Source: Proteles cristata cristata
Lineage: Eukaryota; Chordata; Mammalia; Carnivora; Hyaenidae
Length of the DNA stretch: 64,000 nt
Direction of reading: 5' to 3'
NCBI GenBank assembly: GCA_017311185.1
Contig: JAESUZ010000481.1
Coordinates: 1,240,001-1,304,000, forward strand
The notes under the pieces are model-generated. The model saw nothing but the letters and a program-made list of their open reading frames with translations. It made no database searches and had not been told where the DNA came from. The position numbers were made by a program, and so were the translations under genes. This document shows, in pieces, positions 35,226 through 46,739 of the stretch; the stretch's first letter is position 1; every line of letters starts with the position of its first letter.

Positions 35226-35432
35226 GGGTAACCTGGGTGACTCTGTCAGTTAAGCATCTGACTCTTGATTTTGGCTCAGGTCATCTCACAGTTCATGAGG
35301 TCGAGCTCTGCACCTGCTTCACGCTGAGAGTCTGGAGCTTGCTTGGGATTTTCTCTCTCCCTCTCTCTCCGCCTCTCTCCTGCTCATGCACATGCTCTCT
35401 CTCTCTTGAAATAAATAAACTTAAAAATATAT
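35226..35432 (+). mobile_element. CAN-SINE, perfect 15-bp duplication
   Basis: Plus strand, decayed head gggtaacctgggtgactctg. Perfect target duplication atattatgaaatgtt at 35211-35225 and 35433-35447. Confidence 0.96.
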
Positions 35433-35569
35433 ATATTATGAAATGTTAGGAGGTGTTCCATAATGAAAGGATTTGATTGTAAAGTAAGTCTGAGTGACAC
35501 TGAGATCAACAAGGCTTAATGGGTTTTCTTGACAAAAAGTCTTCTTTTACTTCTTTAAAATTAACACCT

Positions 35570-35770
35570 TGGGGCACCTGAGTAGCGCAGTTGGTTGAGT
35601 ATCCAACTTCGGCTCAGGTCATGATCTCACGGTTCGTGGGTTGGAGCCCCGCGTCGGGCTCTGTGCTGACAGCTTAGAGTCTGGAGCTGCTTCGGATTCT
35701 GTGTCTCCCTCTTCCTCTGTGCCTCTTCCACTCATGCTTGTTCTCTCAAAAATATATATTAAAAAAAATA
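35570..35770 (+). mobile_element. CAN-SINE, perfect 13-bp duplication
   Basis: Plus strand, head ggggcacctgagtagcgcag, B box gtgggttggagccccgcgtc. Perfect target duplication aaaattaacacct at 35557-35569 and 35771-35783. Confidence 0.97.
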
Positions 35771-36286
35771 AAAATTAACACCTCAGTGTTCTTTTTGAAT
35801 CTACAAAAGAAGTTTAGAATATTTTGAATAGAGTTTAGAATATTTCCCAATTTTATTTGGCCACGCAGCCCATATGGGTTGCCAGTTGCTGGGCAACAAA
35901 TCACCCCACAACATCACAGTTGCAAACTATGAACTTTTATTATCTCACACTTTCCGTGGATCAGGGACCCGAGAGGGGCTTCGTCATGTTGTCTTGTCCC
36001 GGGGTCTCTGATGGGGCCTGGTATCGGCCAGGACCGCAGTCATCCCTAGGCTTCATTTGGGAACATCCATGGTGAGGCTGCTGGCTTGCTTGTGTGGTTG
36101 TCGATAGGTGTGTGGACTTCCACATCTCAGCCCACTCATGTGATTGCTGGCAGGCATTGAGTTTTTGCCACATGGGCCTCTCCACAGGGCAGCTGGCTTC
36201 CCTCAGGGTGAGTGATGAGAATGAGAGAGACAGAGACCAAGATGGAAGACACAGTGGTTTTTTTAAGTTACTTTTTTATTGTGATA

Positions 36287-36288
<2 letters not shown>

Positions 36289-36336
<48 letters not shown>
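36289..36336. repeat. (AT)n dinucleotide microsatellite
   Basis: 24 uninterrupted at units, self-complementary, inside the old L1 tail. Confidence 0.97.
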
Positions 36337-36339
<3 letters not shown>

Positions 36340-36382
36340 AATTTGCTATTTTAAATATGTACAGTCCAGTGGCTTAAAACAC

Positions 36383-36585
36383 TGCTTTTTAATGTTTATT
36401 TATTTTTGAGAGAGAGAGGCAGAGCATGAGCAGGAGAGGGGAAGAGGGAGACACAGAATATGAAGCAGGTTTCAGGCTCTGAGCTGTCAGCACAGAGCCT
36501 GACATGGGACTTGAACTCATGAAATGTGAAACCATGATCAGAGCTGAAGTTGGACGCTTAACCGACTGAGCCACCAGGCACACCT
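36383..36585 (-). mobile_element. CAN-SINE inside L1 fragment
   Basis: Reverse strand, tttttaatgtttatttattt tail, head gagccaccaggcacacc. Flanks gtccagtggcttaaa and gttcagcggctttaa are imperfect copies. Confidence 0.94.
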
Positions 36586-36868
36586 AGTTCAGCGGCTTTA
36601 AGTGCATTCACATTGTTATGCAATGGTCACTACCATCCAGCTCCAGAATACTTCTTCCTCTTTCAAAATGGAAACTCAGTCTCTGTTAAACGAGAACTTC
36701 CTGGTTCTCCCTCCTCTCAGCAACCGGTGACCACTATTCTATTTTTCTATCTCAGTGAGTTTGACTCCTTCAGGTACTGCACAGAAGTGGAATCATACTT
36801 TTGAAACCAAGAAAGTGTGAGTTCTCTGACTTTGTTCTTTTTAAGGCATAGTGTTTTTATAACCTAAT

Positions 36869-37085
36869 CTTTTTTTTTTAATGTTTTATTTATTTCTAGG
36901 AGAGAGAGAGAGACAGCGTGAGCAGGCGAGGGTCAGAGAGAGAGGGAGTCACAGACTGAAACAGGCTCCAGGCTCCGAGCTGTCAGCCAGCACAGAGCCC
37001 GACGCGGGGCTCGAACCCACGAACTGCGAGATCATGACCTAAGCGAAAGTCGGACGCTTAACCGACTAAGCCACCCAGGTGCCCC
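36869..37085 (-). mobile_element. CAN-SINE, young 'tctagaaat' subfamily
   Basis: Reverse strand. Diagnostic features: tttatttctaggagagagag at the tail side, ccgacgcggggctcgaaccc, gacctaagcgaaagtcggac, actaagccacccaggtgccc. Perfect target duplication ttttataacctaat at 36855-36868 and 37086-37099. Confidence 0.97.
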
Positions 37086-37130
37086 TTTTATAACCTAATT
37101 TTGAAATGACATCCTATATACAATATTTAA

Positions 37131-37331
37131 AAATTTATTAAATGTTTATTTATTTTTGAGAGAGAGAGAGCAGGAAAGGGGCAGAGAGAAAGGGAGACAC
37201 CGAATCTGCAGCAGGCTCCAGGCTATGAGCTGTCAACACAGAGCCCGACATGGGGCTTGAACTCATGAACTGTGAGATCATGATTTGAGCCAAAGTCGGA
37301 GGCTTAACGGACTGAGTCCCCCAGAAGCCCC
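37131..37331 (-). mobile_element. CAN-SINE
   Basis: Reverse strand, aaatgtttatttatttttga tail, head somewhat decayed (gagtcccccagaagcccc). Confidence 0.93.
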
Positions 37332-37520
37332 ACCATATTCTACTTAATAGATGCCAGTCAATAAGTCAAGCCTGCCTTCAATGGGAGGGGAGTACATAGG
37401 ATGTGAATACCCAACACAACAATCATTGGGATCATTCTGGAGACTGTCTACCACATTACATTTCAGGAGACAGCACTGTTTTGTAACTCATAATTGGAGA
37501 AACGATGAATCAGGGAGACA

Positions 37521-38298
37521 CTGGGCAGCCCCAGAAAGACCATAACATTAGCGTTTTGGTTCCCTCATGGACCTCCGCAAATCAGCTAGTGGGAGTGACT
37601 GGAAATGGTGGACAATGGACAAAAGGGATGACAATCTTTTTGGAGGGACCAAGTGCAAATGACACATAAGAGGAATATTGGTTGAAAAACAACAACTCAA
37701 CAAATATTCACCAGGTTCCAGCTAGCTGCCTAGCATTTTGCCAGGTGCCAGACTTACCAAGGGCACATCAATTCATCTGTAAGTAAGTCTCAATATGTTG
37801 AGAAGCACAGTAAGGCAGGTGAGGCCACACGAGTCGTCACCTTGCTAAACTGGTTTGTGAAGACTGTTCGAACAGAAGGGTGTGGGGGAAAATGTTGCAG
37901 GCATGGAAAGTATTTCAGTAAGAGGCATTATTCCAACTCCCTGGGGTAGGAAGTAATTTGTGTGCAGAAAAGAGCCTATTAACCTGGAGGAAGCAGGGAG
38001 CCTAGAGAAGAATGGAGGCTGTGTTGAGGTCGTCAGAGGGGCTTGAAAGCCTCGCACAATTGATATTCTAAGCAAAGGGAGCCAGCTCAGTCCAAGGCAC
38101 CGGGGACCTGACCTCCCCAGGCACAGAGCAGGATATCTCCTTTGGCTGGTAGAATAACAGACCACCTGGGCCACCTGTCCCGTTTCAGATGAATGCCTGA
38201 AACATTGCATTAGTGTCTATATTTAGCAAAGTGATACAGGTCTGTAGTTAAAACCAAATGGTTTGAAAAGGCTTCTGTCAAAAGACTAGCTCTGACTC
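37521..38298. other. Probable L2 fossil (about 37690-38200)
   Basis: caacaaatattcaccaggtt, gcattttgccaggtgccaga, gaatggaggctgtgttgagg, gaggggcttgaaagcctcgc loosely follow the L2 order on the plus strand. A 121-codon minus ORF (37845-38210) has no recognisable motif. Confidence 0.45.
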
Positions 38299-38343
38299 GA
38301 AAGAAAGAAAGGAAGAAAGACAGAAAGCAAGCAAGAAAGACCA
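38299..38343. repeat. Imperfect (GAAA/GCAA)n
   Basis: gaaagaaagaaaggaagaaa then cagaaagcaagcaagaaag. Short purine-rich tetranucleotide repeat. Confidence 0.9.
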
Positions 38344-38399
38344 GCTACTCCTCGCAAGCAGCTCACTGTATTTGGTCAGCTGATTCTTGGGTTATTTAC

Positions 38400-38760
38400 A
38401 TCCCTGTTTCTAAGTAATGTGCTTATACAGCTATTTCTTGGTATATCACTTTTACGTAGCATCCATTTACTTCTCTCAATGTTTGACAGAGTTCCCCTGG
38501 ATATCGCTATGGTTGGATTCTTCCCCCAAGAGATATTTTTGCTGGATATGGAACTCTGGGTTTACTAGTTCTTTTCGAAGTATTTATGTAGTTTGTGCTG
38601 TCTTACAGCTATCAGTGTGAACACTGTACCTGCCTGGTTTGCTCATGTAGTTTTCCCTCTTCCAGAAATTTCTTCTACTTGTTCTTACAGAATGACTCCA
38701 TTTTTAATTATCTTGAATGGGGATGCTGGAGCCTTTCTCTAAAGAATTTTAAGTTCTGAA
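38400..38760 (-). mobile_element. Possible old LINE-1 fragment
   Basis: atatttttgctggatatgga, actctgggtttactagttct, tttcgaagtatttatgtagt recall an L1 segment read in reverse ('tttgctggatatagaattct'). Weak. Confidence 0.4.
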
Positions 38761-38831
38761 GTCTGGAAAATGTGAACAGGGTCTTCAAGCCACCTATGTG
38801 AGATGGGAATCAGTAGAAAGCGGGAGAGGTA

Positions 38832-39050
38832 GGGTGCCTGGGTGGCTTAGTCTGTTAGGCATCGACTTCAGTGCAAGTCATGATCTCACATTTCATGAGT
38901 TCAAGCCCCAAATCAGGCTCTGCGCTGACAGCTCAGAGCCTGGAGCCTGCTTCAGATTCTGTGTCTCCGTGTTTCTCTGCCCCTTCCCTGTTTGTGCTCT
39001 CTCTCTCTCTCAAAAATAAATAAACCAAAAAAAAAAAAAAAAAAAAAAGA
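38832..39050 (+). mobile_element. CAN-SINE with A22 tail
   Basis: Plus strand, head gggtgcctgggtggcttagt, tail caaaaataaataaacc then about 22 uninterrupted A. Confidence 0.95.
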
Positions 39051-40485
39051 GGAGAGGAAAAGGGGATGGTACTTGGGGAGTGGACAAATGGGGAGAAGCC
39101 AAGGAAAATATTCAGGATTAGAACCCCAGAATTGGTGTAGAATCCTGGAAGGAATCTGGGCAGAGATCAGTACACCGGATCTATGATGTTCCCATATGGG
39201 CTCTTTCTTTAGTGAAATACTCTGGGGCTTGGGCCGACCATACATTTGATGTCTTCAGGGTTCAGTAGCATCATTTGGAGAATATGGGATTTGGACCAGA
39301 GGACCTTTAGGCACCATCCCTCTTCCACTTCTCTGCAGTCCTATAATTCCAACAGAGCACTATATAACTCTAGCAGGGAAAGGCCATTTTCACATTATTG
39401 TAAATTAATTCAATGAGCTTTCTCAGAAACTGGCATATCCTGACACGGAAGAGAAAGGAGTTTTGATTAGACAGCCTAACAGAGTGTGTGATTTGGAAGC
39501 ATGGGGTGGGGGGGTGGGGGGGGTAGGTCATAGGAGAGGTTAGACTGAAGATAAAGCCCCACAAGAGGGCGCTGGTGAGGTTCCGTTAGCGTCCTCTGAT
39601 GCAAGAGAAGGTCAAGTAACGCAGATAATGTCATCCAGCTAGCAAGAGAGGTAGTCTGAATTTTAACCCCAGTTGGCCAGACCCCAGAGTGTAGTAGAGA
39701 GGGGCTTCGGGAAGTGAAAGAAGAAGGCAGAAGAAGGGAAAGAGGATGAACATTTTCTTTTGTCCAAACTGAAGTAGGAGGAAGCACAGTGCCTTGTTTT
39801 CTCCTTCATGGGCACCCACAGAGGCCCCTGGGTCCTTTCCTGGGCTCTGCTCTCCTGGCTTAGGACAAGGAGGTCATTTCCCAAGATGCTCTCAGGACGA
39901 CCTGGACTTTTTATGCAGGCAGTCATTTCCTGCTAAAAGCTTTTGAGGGAGAATAGCAGATGTATTCAGCTTTTCTGCAATGGGGTGGGGGGTTTAGAGA
40001 AAGTTGGCCACATACGATGGTTAGGAGTCTCTTGCCCTGAGGTAATGCTTTGGTTCTTGGTGTGCATGGACAGTGTGCTGTGATATTACCCAAAACTACA
40101 ACATGCTAAGTCCAGAGACTGAGTAAGTCCACACCAGCCCCACATTCAGACAAGCTTGCAACTAGATGGTCAAGGGCTATGAATACACTGACCGCTGGGT
40201 TCAGACCTAACACCTGCATCAGGTACTGGTGGTGGCAGAAGAGTGGTGGGGACCATGGCCTTGGACACCCATCCCCAGCTAAATAGGAAGATCTCCTTTG
40301 CATCAATGTGGGAAGACACAGTTCACACCACTGGGTGGCAGTATAGCGTTCCTCTTTGTTTCTCCTAAGTAGCTGTATTTTCCGGGACCTAAGTAATTCT
40401 AGTCCTTCGGGTCAACCCACCTGCCCCTTCCTTCCTTTGTCCCTCTCTTGCCTTATGTCCATGTCTCTACACATACTAGCCTCAG

Positions 40486-40486
<1 letters not shown>
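39051..40486. other. About 1.4 kb unassigned, repeat-poor
   Basis: No SINE, L1 or LTR recognised. G-rich tract at 39503-39526 (runs of 7-8 G). Minus ORFs of up to 103 codons at 39476-39926 overlap each other in different frames and show no domain. Confidence 0.45.

Positions 40487-40531
<45 letters not shown>
40487..40531. repeat. (TG)n dinucleotide microsatellite
   Basis: About 22 uninterrupted tg units. Likely polymorphic. Confidence 0.97.
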
Positions 40532-41123
40532 TAGTGGATCAGAAGGATAAACGTTTAGGATCCATCCCATCCCATCCTTCCTTGATTCACACTGTCTTTC
40601 TATACCTCTGCAAATGCTCCATTAGGTCTTTGTTTTATTAACGGAGATTTATAATAAATTAAAAAAGAGAGAAAGAGGCCAAGCCTAAACCTAAAAGCAT
40701 AGGGGAAATTCATTTCTAGGCTGAGATGGAAAATGCTTCTGGTCATTTTGTCAGGGGCAAATATTTGTCAGGGGCAAATATTAAAAAGAGGAAATAAGAT
40801 ACTATTCAAAAGATAAGCTGGAGATGTTTACCAAGGGCCAGCAGGCAGAGGTAGCAGAGGTGGAGCCTCTGGAAGTTCTGTGTAGAGCTGCTCTGCCATC
40901 TGGTGGACTTAATTGCAACTGCAGTTTTTAATCTGTAGTCTTGGGTTCCCAGACTTGAAGATTTTTATGAATTATAAAACAAGTAACAAAAAAAAAAAAA
41001 AAAAAAACAAGAAAAAATTCCCTACCCACAAAAATCCTGAATAAATAAATAAGACCAATACACGGTTGCTAACTTTTTACTTTGCCAAGTAATAGTTTTA
41101 AAAATTTAGCATCTATGGTTACC
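40532..41123. other. Unassigned; short tandem duplication and poly(A)
   Basis: ttgtcaggggcaaatat is repeated in tandem at about 40748-40781. An A run of about 20 lies at 40988-41007 without a recognisable SINE before it. Confidence 0.5.
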
Positions 41124-41135
41124 ATCATCTTACTT

Positions 41136-41348
41136 AAAAAAAAATTTAAGTTTATTCATTTTGAGACAGATGGGGGAGAAAGCCTGAGCAGGGGACAGGC
41201 AGAGAGAGAAGGAGAGAGAGAGAGAATCCTAAGCATGTTCCATGCTGTTAGCACAGAGCCTGATGTGGGGCTCGAACCCATTAACTGTGACGTCGTGACC
41301 TGAGCTAAAAATCAAGAGTTGGATGCTTAACCGATTGAGCCACCCACT
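41136..41348 (-). mobile_element. CAN-SINE
   Basis: Reverse strand; head stops at gagccaccca, so the last few bases are missing. Perfect target duplication atcatcttactt at 41124-41135 and 41349-41360. Confidence 0.95.
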
Positions 41349-41360
41349 ATCATCTTACTT

Positions 41361-42903
41361 TTAAAGGGGAATAACGGCCCCCCAACCTCCAAAAGGTCTT
41401 TTCACTTTCTTAAAAACAAAAGACAGCCCTTTAATTGAATATTTAGATTAAAAGAGAGATCATTACATTTTTTGGCTTTGTTTTAGAATTCTGTTACAAA
41501 AGGGTGAAAATTTTATCAAGCTTCAGCACTGGTCTAAGGATTGATGTTTGGGAACCATCGGTTTAAAACACATCATGCAATTAATTACTTTAAGTCATTT
41601 ATAAGAAATAAATATGATATCACCGAAATATTTTCATATGGACACTTGGAGTTCACCACCGTATTCAAAATTGTCTTTAGTGGCTATTTTTTTCCAGGGA
41701 AAAGCGCAAACGCTATCTCCCAGTACCACAAATTACACAGGGGAGTTTCAGGCATTTGAGAATATCGCAGGGGTCCGTACCTCCGCAGTGCAATGGATGA
41801 GCCTCGCCCTGGGAAAACCACCTTCGTGACCATGGTATCTCCTCTTGCCAGCTAAGAATTTTAGTGGCTATCTTTAACCAAATAAAAAATATTGTCATCA
41901 TTTCCATTTCTGAGTCTTTGAGAGTCCCGTGGCTTTCTTCCATTCGTTCCATCTTTCCATGGTTTAGGAATAAATTGCCTCAATCTAATATTATCGCAGT
42001 TACTTCCTGGCGGTAACATGTCTCTTCTCTCGCGCACTTGTCTCTAAATTTTGCTTGTGAAAATCATGTTTGAGTACCTACTGATTGTTACGTGCGTATT
42101 TATTTTTATGAAGTTCATAATGTGGTGTTATGCACAGTGTATGTATAAAACATCTACAACACACAAAATGTTTTAAAGAACACGAAATAAAAAATGCAAG
42201 CAGAAGTTTCCATTTTACCTCCAAACCCCCCTGTGCTCCCTGATCTCCTCCATCCACTCTACATGTGCTGTTCTCTCCTCACTCCTCTGCTTGGGAGACA
42301 TCCATAGCCTGCTCCCCTGTGTGGAGTTCTGATTCTGCCACACGGCATTTCAAACCTTCTACAACCTTCTACTGAAATCAGCGTCGACCTAAAGAAGCAT
42401 TTGCTCAGCGTCCTCAGGTCCCGTCTTGACTCACCGACCCTCTCCTCTTTCCCATAGGGCACGTCTTCCTTCAAGATTCGGTTCAACTGCACCCTCTGCT
42501 AAGAGGGGACTTCCGAAGGCCCCAAAACACCCCTTGGGATTTCTCTGAATTTTGATGGGGTTTTTGGTTAGCCCTGCTGCTTGAGGAAAAGCAGGCAAAA
42601 GTAGAGAAGTATGAAGCATAACAGTGGGAAAAGAGGCGATAAAATAATTCTCATTGGGGTACACAATGTTCACTATGAAATTCCAAGAATTTTGGAAATT
42701 AGAAAGAATTCCAAAGAAAAATTGTTAGAGATAATAAAAACAGTTAGTAAAGGGAATGTATATTGAATATATAATACAGTGATTTTCACATACATCTGTG
42801 ATAATTATTTAAAAATACAAGATAATCTCGATCAGGCTACAATTCCCAAACTGAACTATATCAGAATAAAATTGATAAGCAGTGTGTAAGGCCCATTTGA
42901 AAA
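41361..42903. other. About 1.5 kb unassigned
   Basis: No repeat named. ORFs of 72-80 codons on both strands (41541-41952; 42259-42673) have no recognisable domains. AT-rich from 42680 to 42900. Confidence 0.45.
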
Positions 42904-42913
42904 CAACTATAAC

Positions 42914-43126
42914 GGGGCTCCTGGGTGGCTTAGTCAGTTAAGTTTCCGACTTTCACTTAGGTCATGACCTCGCGGTTCGTGGGTTCGAGCCCCGCGTCGG
43001 GCTCTGTGCTGACTGCCAGCTCAGAGCCTGGAGGTTGTTTCAGTCTGTGACTCCCTCTCTCTCTGACCCTCCCCTGCTCACGCTGTCTCTCTCTCCTAGA
43101 AATTAAAAAAAAAAAAACAAAAAAAC
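42914..43126 (+). mobile_element. CAN-SINE, young 'tctagaaat' subfamily
   Basis: ggggctcctgggtggcttag, ccgactttcacttaggtcat, ggttcgtgggttcgagcccc, gtttcagtctgtgactccct, ctctctcctagaaattaaaa. Perfect target duplication caactataac at 42904-42913 and 43127-43136. Confidence 0.97.
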
Positions 43127-43284
43127 CAACTATAACATTTTTACTGAAAGAGAATTTTTAAGATGTGGGCTCTGTACCATATTTCTTGGGTTTGAAACTC
43201 ATCTCAACCATTTATGTACTATGTGACCTTGGCCAAGTAATTCACCTTCATGTATCTGTTGTACAATAAAGAACTTAACTAAGG

Positions 43285-43508
43285 GTTCCTGGGTGGCTCA
43301 GTTGGTCGAGCCTCTGACTTCGGCTCAGGTCATGATCTCACGGTTGACAAGTTCAAGCCCCGTGTTAGGTTTTGTGTTGATTGCTCGGAGCCTGGAGCCT
43401 GCTTCAGATTCTGTGACTCCCCTTCTTTCTGCCCCTCCCCTGCTCATGCTCACTCGCGATCTCTCTCTGTCTTGCTCTCAAAAATAAATAGACATGAAAA
43501 AAAAAAAG
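43285..43508 (+). mobile_element. CAN-SINE
   Basis: Plus strand, head gggttcctgggtggctcagt, B box acaagttcaagccccgtgtt, tail aaaaataaatagacatgaaa. Confidence 0.95.
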
Positions 43509-43575
43509 AATTTGATTTACTTATGTTCTTGGTTTCTGAGAAGACTCTAAATGAATGGAGTTCTCTCTCTCTCTG

Positions 43576-43772
43576 TCTAAGTTTATTTATTTTGAGAGAG
43601 AGAGAAAGTACGTGCATGAGTGGGGTGGTGGTGGCAAAGTGAGAGGGAGAGAGAGAATCCCAAGCAGGCTTCACAGCCAGCTCAGCATGGAGCCCAATGC
43701 GGCCCATGAAACCATGACCTGAGCTGAAATCAAGAGTCAGATGCTCAACTGACTGAGTCACCCATGTGACTC
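43576..43772 (-). mobile_element. CAN-SINE
   Basis: Reverse strand, ctaagtttatttattttgag tail, decayed head gagtcacccatgtgactcc; the region around the B box is shortened (atgcggcccatgaaacc). Confidence 0.92.
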
Positions 43773-43799
43773 CATCCTTGGAATTGTCTAAGCTTTGTT

Positions 43800-44400
43800 A
43801 TTCTTGGTGGTCCCTTGGACCACACCTAAATTTATGCTAATGAGATGGTTCAGGAACGGGGCTAGTTCTGCCAGAAAGACCAACCATGTGATGACTACCA
43901 TGTGACTTCTTCTGGGGAGGAGAGGGGTGCTGAAGATTTAGCTCAGTCTTATTACCAATGATTCAGATAAGTCATGCCTATGTAGTGAAACCCCAGTGAA
44001 AAGCTCAGTGGAGCTTTGTGGCTGGTGGATACAATGCCATGCCAGGAGGGTGACAGGTCCTGACACTACTGGGAAAGCCCTACGTTCAGGTCCCTCCCCC
44101 CACAAAGGGAAGGGAAGACCCTCTGGTCTCTCTATTTGACTGGTCCTGATCCTTTATTATGAAACGGCAATCATAAATATAGTGTGTTCCTGAGTTCTGT
44201 GATCCCTTCCAGTGAATTATCAGACCTAAAGAGATCATGAGAAGCCCTGTTGGTCAGAAGTGCAGGTGACTTGGGCCCCCCACCTTGGGGCTGGCATTTG
44301 AAGTTAGGGCGGTCTTTTTAGGGATGAGCCTGTGGGGTCTTCGATAACTTGGTGTCCTCCGTATCAGAATTGAATGGGAGTACCTTAGTTTCCTCATTTG
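43800..44400. other. Possible ancient interspersed repeat
   Basis: gtgaaaccccagtgaaaagc, cttccagtgaattatcagac, gtcagaagtgcaggtgactt, ggggctggcatttgaagtta, tgagcctgtggggtcttcga, gtatcagaattgaatgggag recall an ancient mammalian LTR-type repeat that I cannot name. Confidence 0.4.
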
Positions 44401-44740
44401 TAGGATGGGCATGAATAAACATACTTAATCTAATACGCTTACTGGGGCACTGAATGTAGCTGGGGAAGCTAAATACCATTGGGTTGTCAATTCTTCCAGA
44501 ATTCACACATTATCAAAATCACAAAGCAGTTACTCTGCACTTCACCTAGGAGAAGAAATAGGAGAAAATATGAAGAAAAATGCAAAAAGTGGAGCAATAA
44601 AGGAAATTCCCTAGCAGGTAGTAAAACACATAACACTTCAGCAACCCCAGAAACAGTGTGGCATGAATGCCAAAATAGAACAGTGGCCCAGGAGAACAGG
44701 ATGCAGTGGTGGTGGTGTTTCTAAATGAGGTGTTGGTAAG

Positions 44741-45090
44741 GGGCACCTGGATGACTCAATTGGTTAAGTGTCTGAAGTTACACAGGTCATGATCATGCAG
44801 TTTGTGACTTCGAGTTCTGTGTTGGGCTCTGTGCTGATGGCTTGGAGCCTGGACCCTGCTTTGTCTCCCTCACTTTCTGCCCCCCACCCCTGCTCACACT
44901 GTCTCTCTCAAAAATAAAGAAATATTTTTAAAAAGGCAAAAAAAAAAAAAACACTTATATTGCCCTCTTCTCCCAGCATTTGTGACTCTGTAACACTTTG
45001 CGCACCTATTCTTTACAACTAAATTAAAATTATTTGCATATTTGTGTCTTCAAGGAAAAAAATAAAGAAACATTAAAAAAAAATTAAACA
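44741..45090 (+). mobile_element. CAN-SINE with a bipartite tail (possible 3' transduction)
   Basis: SINE body 44741-44925 (gggcacctggatgactcaat to caaaaataaagaaat), first A-rich tail to 44953, then about 95 bp of unrelated sequence (44954-45050), then a second A-rich tail (aaaaaaataaagaaacatta, 45056-45089). The target duplication aggtgttggtaag (44728-44740) / aggtgctggtagg (45091-45103) lies outside both tails, so the whole 350 bp looks like one insertion. Confidence 0.85.
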
Positions 45091-45103
45091 AGGTGCTGGT
45101 AGG

Positions 45104-45989
45104 ATGGGAGGGAGGGTGGGGTCAGTCATCAGGAGGGTGTTGTGGTGCTCCGGAGCAGGAGAGCAGAGCTGGAAGCATGAGACGGGGTACAGATGGAGCC
45201 TGCTGTTAAGGAAGGTTCAGGATGAAAGTGGATGGGGAGATGCTGACTTGGGTAACTGGGGGACGCAGCTCCCTGAACATAAACAGGAGAAAGAGGAGGC
45301 ACTACTATTGGAAACGGATGAAGCGCCCGGTGGTAGCTGTGGTTGGAGGCACCAGAGAAATACTTGGGTAAGTAGATTCCAAGGGAGATCTGGAGTGGGG
45401 CTGGGGTCTGGCCTGGGCCATGTCTCAGGGAGGTCTGGCAGCATCCAGGTGCTTGATCCTGGGAGCCAGCTGAGGAAGAGGAGCAGCTAGTTCACAATGT
45501 CCGTCTGGCTCACCGCCCACTTCTACCGGGATTATGTTTCAGGAACATCAAGAGAATCTGTTAAGACCACGTGAGGAAGTACATTTCACACTGCCATATG
45601 CCTAGGGGTGTGGCTTCTGTAATTGAGACCAAGCTAATGAACGAGAGAAAAGTCAGCAGAAGGCTGTGGGGAGAGGGGACTTTCAAAGATGGCGACCGGC
45701 TGGGTGCGTTTTCCAGTTGTGCTGTTCCAAATCCTGACGGGGGAGAGTGGTGATGTCTGGTGTCTTATCACCCTTACATCACGCCAGGAGAAACCAGTCT
45801 TCTTGGTAGTTTTCTAATTTGTCAATTAAAAGTAGTTCCTCTTCTAGCTCTAGAATGTTCACTTGGGATCAAGGAGAGCCTCTCTCATAATTTGGTTTCC
45901 CCGGAGAAGTTAGAAGTAGGAAAAGCATTGAGTGACATGGTGCTCCAACATGTAGCATCACCAAGGCTACTGAGAGGCTCCCTGGCCAG
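45104..45989. other. Unassigned; 128-codon ORF and weak L2-like trace
   Basis: A plus-strand 128-codon ORF (45104-45490) is Gly/Ser/Trp-rich with no recognisable domain. gctgacttgggtaactgggg and caggagaaagaggaggcact resemble the late part of L2, which would explain the frame as chance. Confidence 0.35.
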
Positions 45990-46500
45990 TGCTCTATCCT
46001 CTGTCTCCTGGAAAGATTTATCAAGTGCTTACTGTGGGCTTGACAGGGCAGTACACTGGGTGTACAGAGATGGGCAGGACACAGTCGTTCCTTCTGTGGG
46101 AGCTGATGGGTTAGCCGCTCGGGGTAGATGAACTAGCTGCTATAAAATACATGTGCTCTAGATCAGAGTGTTCACTAAGGGCTCTGAGCCCACAGAGTAA
46201 GGGCTTCTAACTTGTCTTGAGTTGGGGAGGTGGTGACATCTGAGGTGGATCTTGAAGTCTGAGTTGGTGTCATCAAGTGAAGGGAGAGGTCAGCAGGAAG
46301 GCATTCCCAGGAAAGGAAGGGTGTGCGTGGAAGCACAAAGGTGTAAATGAAAGGTGTAAATGACCCTGTCACACTCAGGATAGGAAGGGACTGGCTATGG
46401 CTAAATTGTAGTGTGGTGTGGGGTGGGGGTGGGGGTGTATGTGGGTGGGTGGTGGAAGATGAAGCTGGAAAGGTAGTTTGAAGTAAGCATGGGAAAGGCC
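45990..46500 (+). mobile_element. L2 LINE fossil
   Basis: tttatcaagtgcttactgtg, gtacactgggtgtacagaga, agtcgttccttctgtgggag, ggcattcccaggaaaggaag and gtggaagcacaaaggtgtaa fall in L2 order on the plus strand. Confidence 0.65.
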
Positions 46501-46550
46501 TTACAATTCTATGGGTGTTAGAAACTTCTGGGGGTTTTGAGTTTGAATAC

Positions 46551-46736
46551 ATTTTTTTTCCTTAGAGAGAGAGGGAGTGAGCGAGAGCAGGGGAGAGGGA
46601 CAGAGAGGGAGAGAGGAATCCCAAGTAGGCTTGATGCTCAATGCAGAGCCCGATGTGGGGCTCAAACCCACGACCCTGGGATCATGACCTGAGCCAAAAT
46701 CAAGAGTCAGATGCTCAACTGAGCCACCCAGGCACC
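46551..46736 (-). mobile_element. CAN-SINE
   Basis: Reverse strand; tail replaced by ttttttttccttagagagag, head gagccacccaggcacca. Approximate flanks gaatacattt and gaacacattt. Confidence 0.94.
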
Positions 46737-46739
46737 AGT

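Larger units (their letters stand above)
36265..36834 (-). mobile_element. Old LINE-1 3' fragment
   Basis: Reverse strand, in two pieces around a SINE: aaatttgctattttaaatat, gtacagtccagtggctt, then ttaagtgcattcacattgtt, ctaccatccagctccagaat, gcaaccggtgaccactattc, gcacagaagtggaatcatac. Confidence 0.75.
35867..37520. mobile_element. Ancient mammalian repeat broken by four insertions
   Basis: Pieces at 35867-36260, 36835-36868, 37086-37130 and 37332-37520 are colinear parts of one ancient repeat: gttgctgggcaacaaatcac, ttttattatctcacactttc, ccacatgggcctctccacag, ttttataacctaattttgaa, ggaggggagtacataggatg, gagactgtctaccacattac. I recognise the repeat type but cannot name the family. An L1 fragment plus SINE (36265-36834) and two further SINEs split it. 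Confidence 0.6.

Noticed and set aside
45104..45490. 128-codon open frame on the plus strand
   Set aside because: Gly/Ser/Trp-rich composition without a known motif, starting in an A-rich SINE tail region and lying over possible L2 sequence.
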